Position numbers and translations under genes: made by a program. The notes beneath the pieces are model-generated. The model was not told the origin of the DNA, did not search any database, and saw only the letters and a list, made by a program, of their open reading frames with translations. A stretch of 64,000 nucleotides of DNA from Parus major (Eukaryota; Chordata; Aves; Passeriformes; Paridae), in contig NC_031769.1 in the NCBI RefSeq assembly GCF_001522545.3, positions 2,199,006 to 2,263,005 of the forward strand, in the 5' to 3' direction. Shown in pieces: positions 1 to 11,215 of the stretch; position 1 is the stretch's first letter; each line of letters opens with the position of its first letter.

Positions 1-596
1 TTTTGCTTTATTTCTAGGGTACCAATGTGCCCAAAGAATCATTGGGTGAAATGGGATTTCTTCCTTTGAATCGCTGCACTAGAAAATATCTGTGCAGATG
101 TTGAAAACCCACACAAACTTGGATCATAATGTGCCTTGTAATTGTGTCATCCTTGTCCTCACTGTCTGAACATGCCTGTTTTGTCTTAGAATATTTAGAA
201 CTGACTCTTAGGGATATCTAAAAATCCCTCCTTCTGAAATCTAAGAATAATATTGACTATTCAATGAATAGCACATTTGTAGGGGACTTAGGTGTTTCTG
301 GCCTATGCCTTTAGACGTTTTAGGGATAAAGAAAATCAGTAAAATACGTCTGTTTTTTCTAGATCTGCAAAAATAAGATTCTGGAGGTCAGTTACCTTCA
401 ACTGAAGGAAACAAATCCTTTAGACCATCCATGCATTTCCTTCAGTGCATGAGAATTGTATAAGGCTGCGTTAATTTATTCTCATGTTAATTTATTCTCA
501 TGCTCTCATGCTGTGTGCCCTGACAATTTGGTTCCTGAGATGAGATATCCTCCAGCATGACAGTCTCATTCTCAGAGGTGTGTTGTTCTTCCCTAG
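1..596 (+). other. OBSCN: Intron sequence upstream of Ig1
   Basis: This stretch precedes the first visible exon and ends in the acceptor TTCCCTAG at 589-596. It is AT-rich non-coding sequence. I see no exon, RNA gene or repeat family I can name in it. Confidence 0.7.
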
Positions 597-863
597 AACC
601 CATCCTGGCTGTGAAAAACCCCCTGACAACAGCTGAAGTTGCACCTGGAGGGGATGCCCTGTTCACTGTTGATCTGACCAAGACATGTTCCGGCACTTGG
701 TACCTGAATGGCAAAGTCTTACAGGAAAGTGAGACCCACATCATTAACAGAACCCACACCACTCACACCCTGCTCATAAAAAATGTCACCAAGAAAGATG
801 ATGGGGCAGAAGTGAAATTTGTTGCCAGTGACATTGAGACCAGCACCAAGATGAGAGTGAGAG
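597..863 (+). CDS. OBSCN: Obscurin exon, Ig1 (I-set domain without the Cys pair)
   Basis: The 89-residue domain begins E-PILAVKNPL and ends TKMRVRG. It keeps the core Trp (GTWYLNGK) but has Val where the B-strand Cys should be (LFTVDL), and its F strand reads EVKFVAS, with no Tyr-x-Cys. The fold therefore probably lacks the usual disulfide, like the even-numbered domains of region C. Acceptor CCCTAG at 591-596; donor GTATTT, which lacks G at +5. Two possible N-glycosylation sequons (NRT, NVT) are chance for a cytoplasmic protein. The 825-bp intron after it holds nothing I recognise. Confidence 0.9.
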
Positions 864-1688
864 GTATTTATTGTCATTGCTATCCATTCTTCTCCAAGTC
901 AAGGGGTGGTTGCTGGGACCTGAGGACTGAAACTGGAGGCTGGAGGCTTTCCTTGGTCTGTGGGAAGCACCTGAGGTTGTGTCATGTGGTTAATGTGTGT
1001 CCTGGCAATGACCTCACATGACAGCTCAGAGTGAGCTGATCTGGCCAGTTGGTGGTGTCTGAACTAGATTGCTTCACATCAGCTCAGGAATTTCTGTCAA
1101 ATTGATACCGTTCACCACCATCTGTCAGTGGATTCTGTCACCAAATCTGCCATTAATTTACCTTTAAGTTGTAATTTCAGCTCTAGGTTTGACCATTCTT
1201 TTGACTGTAATAATATTTCAAAAGTAAAAGAGCATTCATTGCTAACAAAGCTCTTCTTGTAGGTTTTTTAGTCTGTCATGTGTGGGATATATAAGTTATT
1301 ATGCTGGAACTTGATTTAAGATCAAGGTTTCCTCTATGAAATGACAATAACATCTGTACCTACCATATTGCAGGGCAAAACATAATGAATTCATAATGAA
1401 TCCTTTATTCTGGAAGGATGTGTCTGGCTCAGGATAAGATCTCTGCAGAAACATGTTTAGAATATTATTTATCAGTAGAAAAAATGTGTTGTTTTTCCTT
1501 CTTCTTGGTGGCTCTGGCAATAAAGACAGATCATGTTTTCTGAACTGGGAAAGAATGCACAGAATTGACATGAATGTGAGGGCAGGAACGGGACCTAATA
1601 CCAGAGATCTCACAGACTACAGCAGATCCATATCAGGGATGAGTTATTACCTTGTAACTCGAAATAACAAAGCCTCTTGTCCTGGCAG

Positions 1689-1964
1689 GAGCTGCCGTGA
1701 GATTCACCAACAAGAGCAAAGACGTGGAAAAAGTCTCCACTCGGCTGAGGGAGGAAGCCAAACTCCAGGCTGAGCTTTCAGACACAGAGGCCACCGTGAA
1801 GTGGATGAAAGATGGGAAGGAGCTCAAGGCCAGTGAAAAATACGAGTTCCAAACTGTGGGGAAGAGGCGCATCCTGAAAATCCGCAGCGCTGCCGAGGAG
1901 GACGCTGGAGTCTATGAGTGTGTCTGTGAAGGGGATAAAATGCTCTACCAGCTCTCAGTGAAAG
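1689..1964 (+). CDS. OBSCN: Obscurin exon, Ig2, with a tandem CAGGAG acceptor
   Basis: The domain runs AAVRFTNKSKDVEKV to YQLSVKG. Ala replaces the B-strand Cys (KLQAELSD). The Trp (VKWMKDGK) is present, and the F strand is YECVC with two Cys. Two acceptors three bases apart are possible: CAG ending at 1688, or GAG ending at 1691, which would start the exon at 1692 and drop one Gly. I chose CAG as the stronger acceptor. Donor GTGAGT. The following 3.9-kb intron holds a solo LTR, a (TTTCCCC)n tract and an assembly gap. Confidence 0.9.
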
Positions 1965-3302
1965 GTGAGTGACTGCCTGGGAATGCTCTGCACTGGTGAT
2001 GTTCCTGCCCTAAACCGATGGAGCCATCGAGGCACACAAAGGGAGTGCTCCAGAGGGAGTCTGCTGATTGCCCATCAACATCCAGCCTTGGTGATGTGGT
2101 CCCACAGCAGGGCTGGGGAGCAAATACAGCACCTGGCAAAGTGGTAAGAGCTGTGCTTTCACTCCAGTTGGCATCTTGATATTCCAGGGAATTTGGTGTA
2201 ATTTGGTGAGGGCGAGTGGTGGGTAGGGAAAAGTGATCCTGGGATGAAGAAATTCAGCCCCAGGGGCAGGACATGACACAGGATCCCCTCTCTGTCCCAC
2301 ACTTGCTGTGTGACATCAGGCAAGTCACTGAAGAGACACTTCAGCTCTGATTAAGGTTCTGATTGTACGAGATCATCTTGGCATTGTGGGATTTGGTTTT
2401 TGTTGGTTTTTTTTTTTGTTGTTTGTCTGTTTGGGTTTTTTGTTTTGTTTTGGGGTTTTTATTATTATTTTTAACATTTGAGGATATTTTTTTGTTCTTT
2501 TCTGTCAATACTGGGGTGGATACGACTAGACCTTTCCAGGGCTTAACCCCTTCATGTTTACAAGGTGTTCAGATGTGTAGAAAAAACACCAAGATGGCAC
2601 TTTATTTTGAGATTTCTTGAACCAGCACTGTTTTACAGCTGCCCTATTTTTTTGGCTGTTCTTCCCTTTGTGGCAGTCTCTACCTTTACCATTAAACCAA
2701 CAGCATTAAGCCTCCTTCTTGCAAACCTTCCCATCTGTGCAAGATTTTTTGAATTAGAGCAAAGCTGTGTCCGCCTTGCAAGGGACCAGGTTTTGCCCAA
2801 AAGCGCCATTCTCTCCCCAGACTGTTCCTCACATGGATCATCTGCTGAGCTTCAGAGCACACAGTCTCACTCCAGGCCACTCCAGACAGTGAGGGAGAAC
2901 CAAAAACTCCCAAACAACCTTTTTTAGTGTTAGAGAATCAAGGCATCACTTTATTTCTGTCCAGGATGTGCACCAAGTTGTGCAGAGAAAATCATTCCAT
3001 CACACGTGATGCTTACTAGATTTTGGACATACTTATACTGTCAACACCTGGAGAAATGAATTGGTTCAATGTTCATTAGTCCCAAATGATGCAGTTCTTA
3101 CTATTTGGTTTGCTATTGGTTATTGATCCCTATGCCTTCAGTGCTAATTAGGTGTTGGAGTCTGAGATACAGAATGTGTGCCCTTGTTTTTAATACTTAG
3201 TTAAAGGATTCACAAAAACCACCGAATTTCATATAATATGAAATTCATGGGCATGTTTTCATGGTGATACATGAGAACAAATGCTAAAGTTAAATAAGAA
3301 AA

Positions 3303-3716
3303 GTGTAAATGTGTAGATTAGAAAGTTTCTTGAATCACTGGGTGAATGGGTTGAGGTTTAAAGTAGTTTAGAGAACAGAAGAAAAGATGGAGGATTTAGG
3401 GTGCTGTCTCTTGTCCTTCTTCTTTCTTCTTCATTTCTTTCCTAGGGGTTTTTGGGTAGTAGTGAGTGATTGGGTAAAAAATGCCGCAGTGGAGCACACA
3501 GGTGTTGGGTCATTGGGTCACTAAGAGAAATAATTTAGTTGGCATCTGTTAATTGGGTAAATGGACTTATAAAAGACCTTGAAGAAGATCTTTGTTGGCC
3601 ATTTTACCCCTTTTCTATCATAGTGCACACAGCTCCTTGTGCCTTGTAATGCTGATAAGAAAAAATAAACAACTGAGACCAAACGAGAGAAAACTGCCTC
3701 CCTCTCATCAATCTTC
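3303..3716 (+). mobile_element. Solo LTR of an avian endogenous retrovirus, + orientation (candidate)
   Basis: About 410 bp align by eye, block by block, with the reverse complement of 23128-23531. Shared blocks are AGATGGA, GATTGGGTAAAA/GATTGGATAGAA, the CGCAGTGG..ACAGGTGTT block, GTTGGCAT.TG.TAATTGG, and a TATA-like TATAAAAGACC near 3569-3579. An AATAAA poly(A) signal lies near 3664-3669, and the end reads CTCATCAATC. The promoter-then-poly(A) order is that of an LTR. No retroviral gene is attached. Boundaries are approximate and I found no target-site duplication. Confidence 0.6.
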
Positions 3717-5115
3717 AGTTCAAAGGGAAAAAGAACCCAAATCCAAAAGTCCATAACTAGACAATTAGGGTCTCATTCTTCATTCTCTCATTGATCTTTT
3801 CTGACACCAGGTGTCTCTGACCATGCCAGGGTGATGTCTGGAGCTGATGTTCATTAATGGTCATTAATGGTTGTTATCTTTTTTATATCTTCTGTGCTAC
3901 CCCCAGTCTGTTGAGATGTTAAGCTCATCAGGCCTCGAGTGGTGATACAGTCCTTTGAAAATAAACTTCAATTCCTTTCCCCCTGGGCAAGGGCAAACAA
4001 AACCTCTGACTAAAGTTATACAAAAAATGTTAAGCTTTGTATCATTTCCATCAAGCCTGGGGGGATTTCAGTGCCTATTTCTCTTTGAACTGGCAAGTTC
4101 ACTCTGTAAAGCCACATGATTTCCATGTTTTGTCCCACAGCTCACTCCTGCCTTCCTCCCAGCTACAATCACACTGTTTCTGCACAGAGGGAGTCTGAGG
4201 GGTTTCATCATCATCTTCTGGCACCTTACCCTCCTTGGTCTCTGTAGAAACAACAAAGCTTGAGAATATAATGGTTTTTTTCACACTTGAAACAACTAGT
4301 TTGGTTGTTTCAAAGAGCAAACTTGAGAGAGCTGAAAAAAATTTAAAATGCGATTTAATCTAAATATAGAGGAATTTCTGTCTACAGTTTGCACCTGCTC
4401 TTACCTTTGATTTTTTTTTTCTCTCATGCTCTTCCTCTTTAGCATCATTTTTCATGCTGACAGTTCTACCCACATTTAATTGAATTACTTGATGGATGCT
4501 TCCATGTGTTTATCACTGTGGTGTGGCTACCAAATGAGTGATCAATATTATTATTTTAAAACCTGCATTGACAAGCTGTGATTTTGTAGCATTTCCAACA
4601 ATTTAAATGTCTGCTGTTTACAGCTTGGTTCCTGGAGAATCACCTTTGCTACCTCTCACTTCTGTGGGATGAGCCTCAAAAATGCTCTATCACCATTTTG
4701 CCTCTCTTTATTGCCACCTTTTATCAGCCACGGGGAGCTGGCAATCATTTGAGGAGCAGGTCAGCTGTAAAATGGCACGTGGGCATCATGAGGGGCCACT
4801 GTGCCCAGCCACGGCCACCGTGTCCCTGCCTGGGCCTCCTGCCCAAACCAGCCAGAATGGCACTTGCCATTTGTCACCACAGTCCCTGCACTGCCCTGAG
4901 CTCCACGTGCCAGGCACCCTCTGACATGTGGCCTCCTCTGGTGACAAGGGACATCTGAGACACCTTCTTTGGGCTGCTCTGGTTGTGATTTTCACTCTGG
5001 TTTTCTGAGGGAGGGAAAGGGGATTGAATGAACTCGTGTCCCTCTTCTTCCTCCCACTACTTTGAACCTGTGGATTGAGTTTCAGTAATGCTGGGGAAGG
5101 AATGTCTTAGTAGTG

Positions 5116-5183
5116 CCTTTCCCCTTTCCCCTTTCCCCTTTCCCCTTTCCCCTTTCCCCTTTCCCCTTTCCCCTTTCCCCTTT
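5116..5183. repeat. (TTTCCCC)n 7-bp microsatellite running into a gap
   Basis: Nine perfect TTTCCCC units occupy 5118-5180, followed by TTT and then Ns. The opposite strand reads (GGGGAAA)n, a pattern able to form G-quadruplexes and hard to sequence. True length is unknown because the array is cut off by the gap. Confidence 0.97.
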
Positions 5184-5358
5184 NNNNNNNNNNNNNNNNN
5201 NNNNNNNNNNNNNNNNNNNNNNNNNNNNNNNNNNNNNNNNNNNNNNNNNNNNNNNNNNNNNNNNNNNNNNNNNNNNNNNNNNNNNNNNNNNNNNNNNNNN
5301 NNNNNNNNNNNNNNNNNNNNNNNNNNNNNNNNNNNNNNNNNNNNNNNNNNNNNNNNNN
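5184..5358. other. Assembly gap of 175 N
   Basis: A run of Ns follows the TTTCCCC array directly and lies wholly inside the Ig2-Ig3 intron. It probably marks unresolved satellite sequence, so no exon needs to be assumed here. Confidence 0.99.
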
Positions 5359-5905
5359 TGGATATTGGTGTGGGTTTGATCTTTAGCTTTGAGGCAATTG
5401 GTGACTCAATTATTTCACTCCATGTTAATATGATGCCAGATTTATTGTTTATTTTCTATGCTCCAGTTAATTTCCAGGAATAAATTTATTTTCATTTTGG
5501 TCCTATGAGATATCCATACAGATTATTAGTTTTATGTAATTTAAATTATCTAGGTTATATTTTAACCTCTTCTAGAGTCAATTTATTTGCCAGCTGATTA
5601 CAATATAATGATTAAATAACCTTCCTGGCTTTACCTCCAGTTTATTTCTTTCTTCACATCTCTTTAACATGTTATTTTAAAGCTCTGTATCCTGGGGCTT
5701 CTTCTTCTTGACTCAGCCTCTTGTGCTGTCTATGTTCTCTATTTTTTGGACACGGGATAATAAGGAATATGGTTGGAAATTTGTCTCCTTCTGCTTTGGA
5801 ATCTATCAATTAGATCCATAATTAAATAAATAGATTTGGTGTTATGATAAGTGAATACTTAATGTAGATGTCAATGTACATTTTTATTGTCTGTATTTTT
5901 TTCAG

Positions 5906-6178
5906 CACCTGCAAACTTCGTAAACAAAGAGAAAACTGGAGGAGTTGTCAAGGCCATCGCTGGGAAACAGGCTGAGTTTGTGTCTGAGACCTCCGAGGCC
6001 AACATCATGGTGAAGTGGTACAAAAATGGGAAGGAAATCACAGCCAGCAAGAAATTCACCATGGAAGACAAAGGAAAAGTGCACAAGCTTGTGGCTTCGT
6101 CTGTGACAAAAGAAGATGAAGGAACTTACACCTGCAAAATAGGGGATGACACCCTTACATTTGATTTAAAAGTCTCAG
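5906..6178 (+). CDS. OBSCN: Obscurin exon, Ig3
   Basis: The 91-residue I-set domain starts A-PANFVNKEKTGG and ends FDLKVSG. Ser takes the place of the B-strand Cys (AEFVSETSE). The Trp (VKWYKNGKEI) and the F-strand YTC are present, so the core disulfide is not possible. The acceptor is TTTTTTTCAG and the donor GTAAGT, both strong. The 3.1-kb intron after it contains two CR1 fragments and a 52-bp minisatellite. Confidence 0.94.
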
Positions 6179-7545
6179 GTAAGTTTGTACTGCAAGTGTG
6201 AGATCAGAGTCTGTGTGAGAAATGCAGCATTTTGTTCTTTAGACTCATCCTACCTCATAAATTGACAGATGTTTTGGGCCAGGGTTGCAAAACACTTTCA
6301 GAAATTCTGACCCTTGTTGTGATCCTGGTGCAAACCCAGAGTATGGGCAAATAATAGAACAATGTTGTGATTTATTTGAGCCAGCTCAAGCTTTTTCTAG
6401 GGCTGGAGCACAACCCAAAAGTGATGATGTCTGAACAGCTGGCAGCCACATCTGGCATTCTTTTAGTTCAGGGTGTGCATCATATAAGGACTACCTCAGC
6501 CAGGGGTTCAGAGTCTTTCTGTGAGAGCCATGTGCCCTCCTTTGACAAGTTTAATTCCTGTTTAATTAAACATCTCCTGCTATTCCCAAAGGACACTGTG
6601 ATCTCAGGGATCACTCCCTGTGCTACTGTGAGCGACTCCATCAGTCTGTGTCACGTGCCCATCACACAAAGCACGTGGTTGTCAGGTCAAGCCCAGAAGA
6701 GAAATGCTTGTCACCACTGCATTCCAGCCCAGGATGGAGCCAGAGTATAAAATGACACAAGAATTCATCTGTGAAACTCAATATCTGTGAAATTCAGCTG
6801 ATTCGACTTGCATGGTTGTGGGAACTTTTCTTCTAAATGGGGTTTTCTGGCTTGTGCCTGGAGACTAACTTTTAACCTGCTCCTAAATTTAAGATTGAAA
6901 GCTTAAAATCCTTAAAATCCCCTGAAATCATCTCCTGACATGTCTCCAGTACAGTGCAATTCAAGAGAAGTCACCACTGAGTGCTTGTGACCTGTAACAG
7001 AATATCCAGGTTACGGTGATGCTGTCCATGAGCTAGCTAAAGACTCAGCAAAGATGATTAATTTTGGAGAGCACTTGTCTTGAGGGATTGCTGCAGGATT
7101 TAGTGAGCTGGAGGGAGTACTTCCAGCTTCCAGCTGGTGTTTGCTCAGGTATTCACTCTGCATCTCACCTCCAGCTCTCTTCTGAGAATCCAACATTATG
7201 CAGTTTCTCTTAGGGTTAATTTCTAGTGTAATTTCTAGTCCCTGACTTTACCCATTGAAAAATTGTTCTGAAAGAGCCAACCAGGTTCTGCCCAAACTGA
7301 CCCCTCAAAAGGCAATTTGTGCAATCTGATTTAGAGTGTCTGATTAGAGGTGTCTAGGACAGATTTTAGAAGTCTTCTGGTTGTGCCTTTTTCTGAGTGT
7401 GAGGTACAGAGGAAGCCTGCAGGATGGCCTGAGCTGGGTATGAACTTTTTGCTGACCATGGGCAGGTTTGTGAATCTCACCTGTAACTCCTGAGACAAAA
7501 CATCACATGGCTCAGGAAATGAAAACTGCTGTCTGCTAAATCCTG

Positions 7546-7806
7546 GAATCACAGAAAGTTTGGGTTGGGACCTTAAAACCCCTCCAGTTCCACCCCCGCC
7601 ATGGCAGGGACACCTTCCACCACCCCAAGCTGCTCCAAGCCCTGTCCAGCCTGGCCTTGGACACTTCCAGGGATCCAGGGGCAGCCCCAGCTGCTCTGGG
7701 CACCCTGTGCCAGGGCCTCCCACCCTCACAGGGAAGGATTTATTCCTAATATCCCATCTAACCCTGCCCTCTGGAATTTGAAGCCATTATCCCTTGTCCC
7801 ATCCCC
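7546..7806 (-). mobile_element. CR1 LINE 3' fragment
   Basis: In the + direction it begins GAATCACAGAAAGTTTGGGT, runs through the typical CR1 blocks CATGGCAGGGACACC and CTGCTCCAAGCCC, and ends near CCATTATCCCTTGTCCC, which is the CR1 3' region reversed. The open frames across it on both strands are by-products of this GC-rich repeat. Confidence 0.85.
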
Positions 7807-8386
7807 ACAAAACTTTTGCTGAACAAGGATTGAGTTACAACCTGTTAGCAACACCTTAGCTGGGGCAGCTTCCTCCTTGTTTCATGTGTCACCATAAAAA
7901 TTTTCCAGAGTGCTGAGAAGCTGCCCTGCACCCTCAGGGGGTGGTCTCAGGGCAGGGAATCAATCTGCCTTGAAGGTAATAAGACACCCCAAAAACCCTG
8001 AACAGCAGGATTCTGGATGGACCACCCTGCTTTGGTCAGCTAATTGTTGAAGAATATGTCAGTCCTAATGAATGCAAATTTTAATTAAATGCTTGCCTGG
8101 CATGGTGATTATCCTTGGGGTACTCAGTGACTGAAAGCAACAGTTGCTGCTAGAAGAAATGCAATCCTGAGCTGAGGCTGGCTTGAAGTGACAGCCCTCA
8201 TCCTACACTTCAGGCCAGGGCTGCCCTGATGGAAGGAAAGCTCTGAAATACCTGATATGCCCATCAAATATTGCTCCTTGGCTTAGGGACAGGGTGTGTT
8301 GAGGAGGTTTGCTCACATTTTACACCAAGGTCTCTGCCTTCACTTCATTGCCTTCACTTTTACCTTTACAAAGACACTTACAAGGA

Positions 8387-8542
8387 GTGTTAGTTGATTA
8401 AAATGTTGTATTATTGCTGCTTACATGGCAAATCCCCTGTGTTAATTGATTAAAATGTTGTATTATTGCTGCCTACACGGCAAATCCTCTGTGTTAATTG
8501 ATTAAAATGTTGTATTATTGCTGCCTACATGGCAAATCCCCC
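8387..8542. repeat. 52-bp minisatellite, three copies
   Basis: Three direct copies start at 8387, 8439 and 8491, each reading from GTGTTA.TTGATTAAAATG through ATTATTGCTGC to GGCAAATCC. They differ at only a few bases (AGTTG/AATTG, CTTACATGG/CCTACACGG). The spacing is exactly 52 bp and no unique spacer separates the copies. Confidence 0.95.
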
Positions 8543-8685
8543 GTGTTTGCACAGCCCATACCTGTGCTCAGGGTTTGAGCTGAACTATCCACGCAGGAAC
8601 CTCAGCTGAGCTGTTTGAGCGGTTCTGAGTTCTCTCCTGGGAGGATCAATTTCAGCCAAAAGAGATGAGAATATTGACTCCTATA

Positions 8686-8798
8686 TTCATAGAATTATGG
8701 AATGATTTGGGTTGGAAAGGGCCCTAAAAACCATCTCCTTTCAACTCCTTGCCATGGGCAGGGATGGCTTCCACTGGACCAGGTTGCTTAGAGCTTTC
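8686..8798 (-). mobile_element. CR1 LINE 3' fragment
   Basis: It starts ATTCATAGAATTATGGAATG, continues TTTGGGTTGGAAAGGGCCC, and includes CCATGGGCAGGGATGGC and ACCAGGTTGCTTAGAG. These are the reverse of the CR1 terminal sequence. It is a short fragment. Confidence 0.8.
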
Positions 8799-9284
8799 TC
8801 CTAACTTTTGGAGAATATTTTATCCATGAGATTCTCCCATGGAAAGGAATTAACCCAATAGGACTGATACTATGAACAATGAGCTGCAGGAATGGGCTCA
8901 GAAACATTTAAAAGAGGGTCCTCATCACTTCTAAGTACATTTTATGAGACTTCCCAGGTGTTTTCAAAGCTGTTTCTGTACTCAGACATCAACAGGCATC
9001 CCCCAGAGCTTGCTTTACATCAGAATCAAGGAGTGGTAAATGAAGTGTGCGCAACTTGAGGGCGTCTCAGCTTGATTTGAAAGATCCAGGAGGATGTAGG
9101 GCAGATGAAGGGGATTTCACTGTAATTGAGAGCAATTATCTGAAGATCAGAGGGGTTTGCACCATCTGTCAGAGTGGCATAAACTGTGTGTGATAATGGA
9201 ATAACGATCGATAATCGCTGTATCCTAACTTTGTGCAGATAAACCAGCAGCAAGGCATAAATTGTTTTCTCTTTTCCGCTCCAG

Positions 9285-9560
9285 ATGAAGCTGTTACTTT
9301 TGTCAACAAGCCCAAAACGACTCCAGAAGTATCAGTCAGTCCTTCTGAAAGCCTGGAGCTGGTGTGTGAGGTGTCAGCTGCGGGCGGGGCCGTGGTGTGG
9401 AGGAAGGATCAGACTGAGGTGAAGCAGGACCAGAGGACAACAATCGTCTGCCAGGGGACACAACGCAAGCTCATCATCAAGAAGGTGACACAGCAAGACC
9501 AAGGCAGCTACACCTGTGAAACCAAGGACGACAGAACAACATTCCAAGTCAAAGTCAGAG
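9285..9560 (+). CDS. OBSCN: Obscurin exon, Ig4
   Basis: A canonical 92-residue I-set domain runs D-EAVTFVNKPKTTPEV to FQVKVRG. It has the B-strand Cys (ELVCEVSAAG), the core Trp (AVVWRKDQ) and the F-strand YTC (GSYTCETKDD), plus an extra Cys in the E-strand side (TIVCQGT). The acceptor is CGCTCCAG and the donor GTGAGA. The downstream 838-bp intron carries one CR1 fragment. Confidence 0.94.
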
Positions 9561-9889
9561 GTGAGAAAATGCCAGGAATACCAAAGGTAAAGGAGAATTC
9601 AGTGTTGAGGATCATCTCACAGTGTGCCCGGGGTGAAAGATCTCAGCCATCGTAGTCAATTTTTTGGGGCAGCTTTCATAACAAGATTTTATACACATGG
9701 TTCTGCATCCATGACTGGTTGTGACCATAAAAAAAAAAGGATAGGAAAGGATCAAAATTCCCTCTCCTCTCACAATTAACTGGTGTGTCCACATTAAAAC
9801 TCCCATAGGAATATAGTGTGAGGCTGTAGCAGAGGGATGGATAAAGGAGAAGGTGTTTGAAGAGCTCTGATTAGATCCCACCCCTTAAA

Positions 9890-10003
9890 CTTTGGATGGG
9901 GCTTGGAGCAACATGGTCTAGTGGAAGGTGTCCCTGTCCATGGCAGGTGGGTTGGAGTGGGATGATCTTTATGGTCCCTTCCAACAAACCATTCCATGAT
10001 TGG
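9890..10003 (+). mobile_element. CR1 LINE 3' end
   Basis: The sequence TGGATGGGGCTTGGAGCAAC, then TGGTCTAGTGGAAGGTGTCC, then GGGTTGGAGTGGGATGATC, ending CCATTCCATGATTG, is a diverged CR1 3' terminus in the gene's orientation. Confidence 0.8.
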
Positions 10004-10398
10004 ATGGAGAACAATGGAATTGTCCCAAATAGGCAAAAACATAGCAATGGTTCCTGGACATGAGGATACAGGTTCTGTTCCCTTCTGATTCACTGGAATC
10101 TTGGAGAGATATTGGGAGAGAAAAAGAGAGGAGAGGGGGTTCAGACAATGCAAGCTGGTGCTCCAAGTCCTACATTTAAATCTGTCCTAAAACTGTGAGT
10201 TTTTAACATTACCTCAGAATTCCCATAAAATTCCCATTCTTATTCACCTCTTAGCAAAACAGAGATGAAGGTGCTTTCTTGCACTAATGGCCCATCATGC
10301 CCTGTTAGGGCAAGTACAGTGAAATAGGAGAAACTTGATTAAAAAACAGAGAAAAGGACTGCAAAAAGCTGTGTGTGACTTTTGGGGTTTCCTTACAG

Positions 10399-10861
10399 AG
10401 ACAGAGGCTGTGTTTACAAACAAGGAGAAGGTGCAGAAAGAGGTGAAAGCTGCTCTGTCAGAAAATGCCACGCTGNNNNNNNNNNNNNNNNNNNNNNNNN
10501 NNNNNNNNNNNNNNNNNNNNNNNNNNNNNNNNNNNNNNNNNNNNNNNNNNNNNNNNNNNNNNNNNNNNNNNNNNNNNNNNNNNNNNNNNNNNNNNNNNNN
10601 NNNNNNNNNNNNNNNNNNNNNNNNNNNNNNNNNNNNNNNNNNNNNNNNNNNNNNNNNNNNNNNNNNNNNNNNNNNNNNNNNNNNNNNNNNNNNNNNNNNN
10701 NNNNNNNNNNNNNNNNNNNNNNNNNNNNNNNNNNNNNNNNNNNNNNNNNNNNNNNNNNNNNNNNNNNNNNCTGGTGGTGGGTCAGGTGGAGAAGAAAGAT
10801 GCTGGGGAGTACACCTGTGAGGCTGCTGGCCAAAAACTCACCTTCAGGATCGATGTCACAG
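10399..10861 (+). CDS. OBSCN: Obscurin exon, Ig5, interrupted by an assembly gap
   Basis: The exon begins E-TEAVFTNKEKVQKEVK and ends LTFRIDVTG, with Ns at 10476-10770. Known parts match Ig6-Ig8 base for base across the shared tract. In those copies the missing part is 108 bp (residues SC...RR, including the B-strand Cys and core Trp). Here the gap is 295 N, not a multiple of three and out of frame with the second half, so its length is an estimate. The two halves may belong to one exon or to two different copies with lost sequence between. Acceptor CCTTACAG; donor GTGAGA. Confidence 0.8.
10476..10770. other. Assembly gap of 295 N inside a duplicated Ig exon
   Basis: The gap opens after CCACGCTG and closes at CTGGTGGTGG. 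Both lie in the tract that is identical in Ig6, Ig7 and Ig8. Such placement is typical of an assembler failing between near-identical tandem copies, so whole exons with their introns may be missing here. Confidence 0.99.
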
Positions 10862-10953
10862 GTGAGATGTTGAGGCTTTTGCAGGTGTGCTTAGCTTACA
10901 GCCTCTTTACAGAGCATGCTGACCCTAACAGTAGATTGCCAAAGAAAACAAGG

Positions 10954-11215
10954 TGATAAGTATTCCTGCTCGTTGAGTAAGAACAAGGATCAAACAAAGG
11001 TCTGCAAGCATCTAGTAATTTGCTTTACGATAAAGACAGTAACGTGTTTCGAGAGGAACAAAAACAGTGTTATAAACTAGAGCTATAAGTTTGTATTCTA
11101 TTTTTAGATGCTTGGCAAAAACTATATAAGTAATGCAAGAGCAAAAAAATAAAGGTCTCAGTTCCACATCACATTGGTGTGCTGTCTGATTCCTGCCTTA
11201 AGATTGGACTTAACA
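10954..11215 (+). mobile_element. Solo LTR, + orientation (candidate)
   Basis: It begins TGATAAGTATTCCTGC and ends GGACTTAACA, giving TG...CA ends. Inside are a TATA-like CTATATAAG near 11122 and an AATAAA near 11148, followed by GTCTCAGTTCC and GCTGTCTGATTCCTGCC. The compact promoter and poly(A) order suggests an avian ERV solo LTR. I see no matching target-site duplication, so the ends are provisional. Confidence 0.5.

Noticed and set aside
5088..5483. Long frames across the first N gap
   Set aside because: They consist of (TTTCCCC)n and Ns. The real exon of this region starts at 5906.
7331..7729. 132-codon open frame on the - strand
   Set aside because: It runs over a CR1 fragment, has no domain and no conserved features, and is GC-rich by composition only.
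8387..8542. Three evenly spaced repeats as a CRISPR array
   Set aside because: There are no unique spacers between copies, and the host is a vertebrate.
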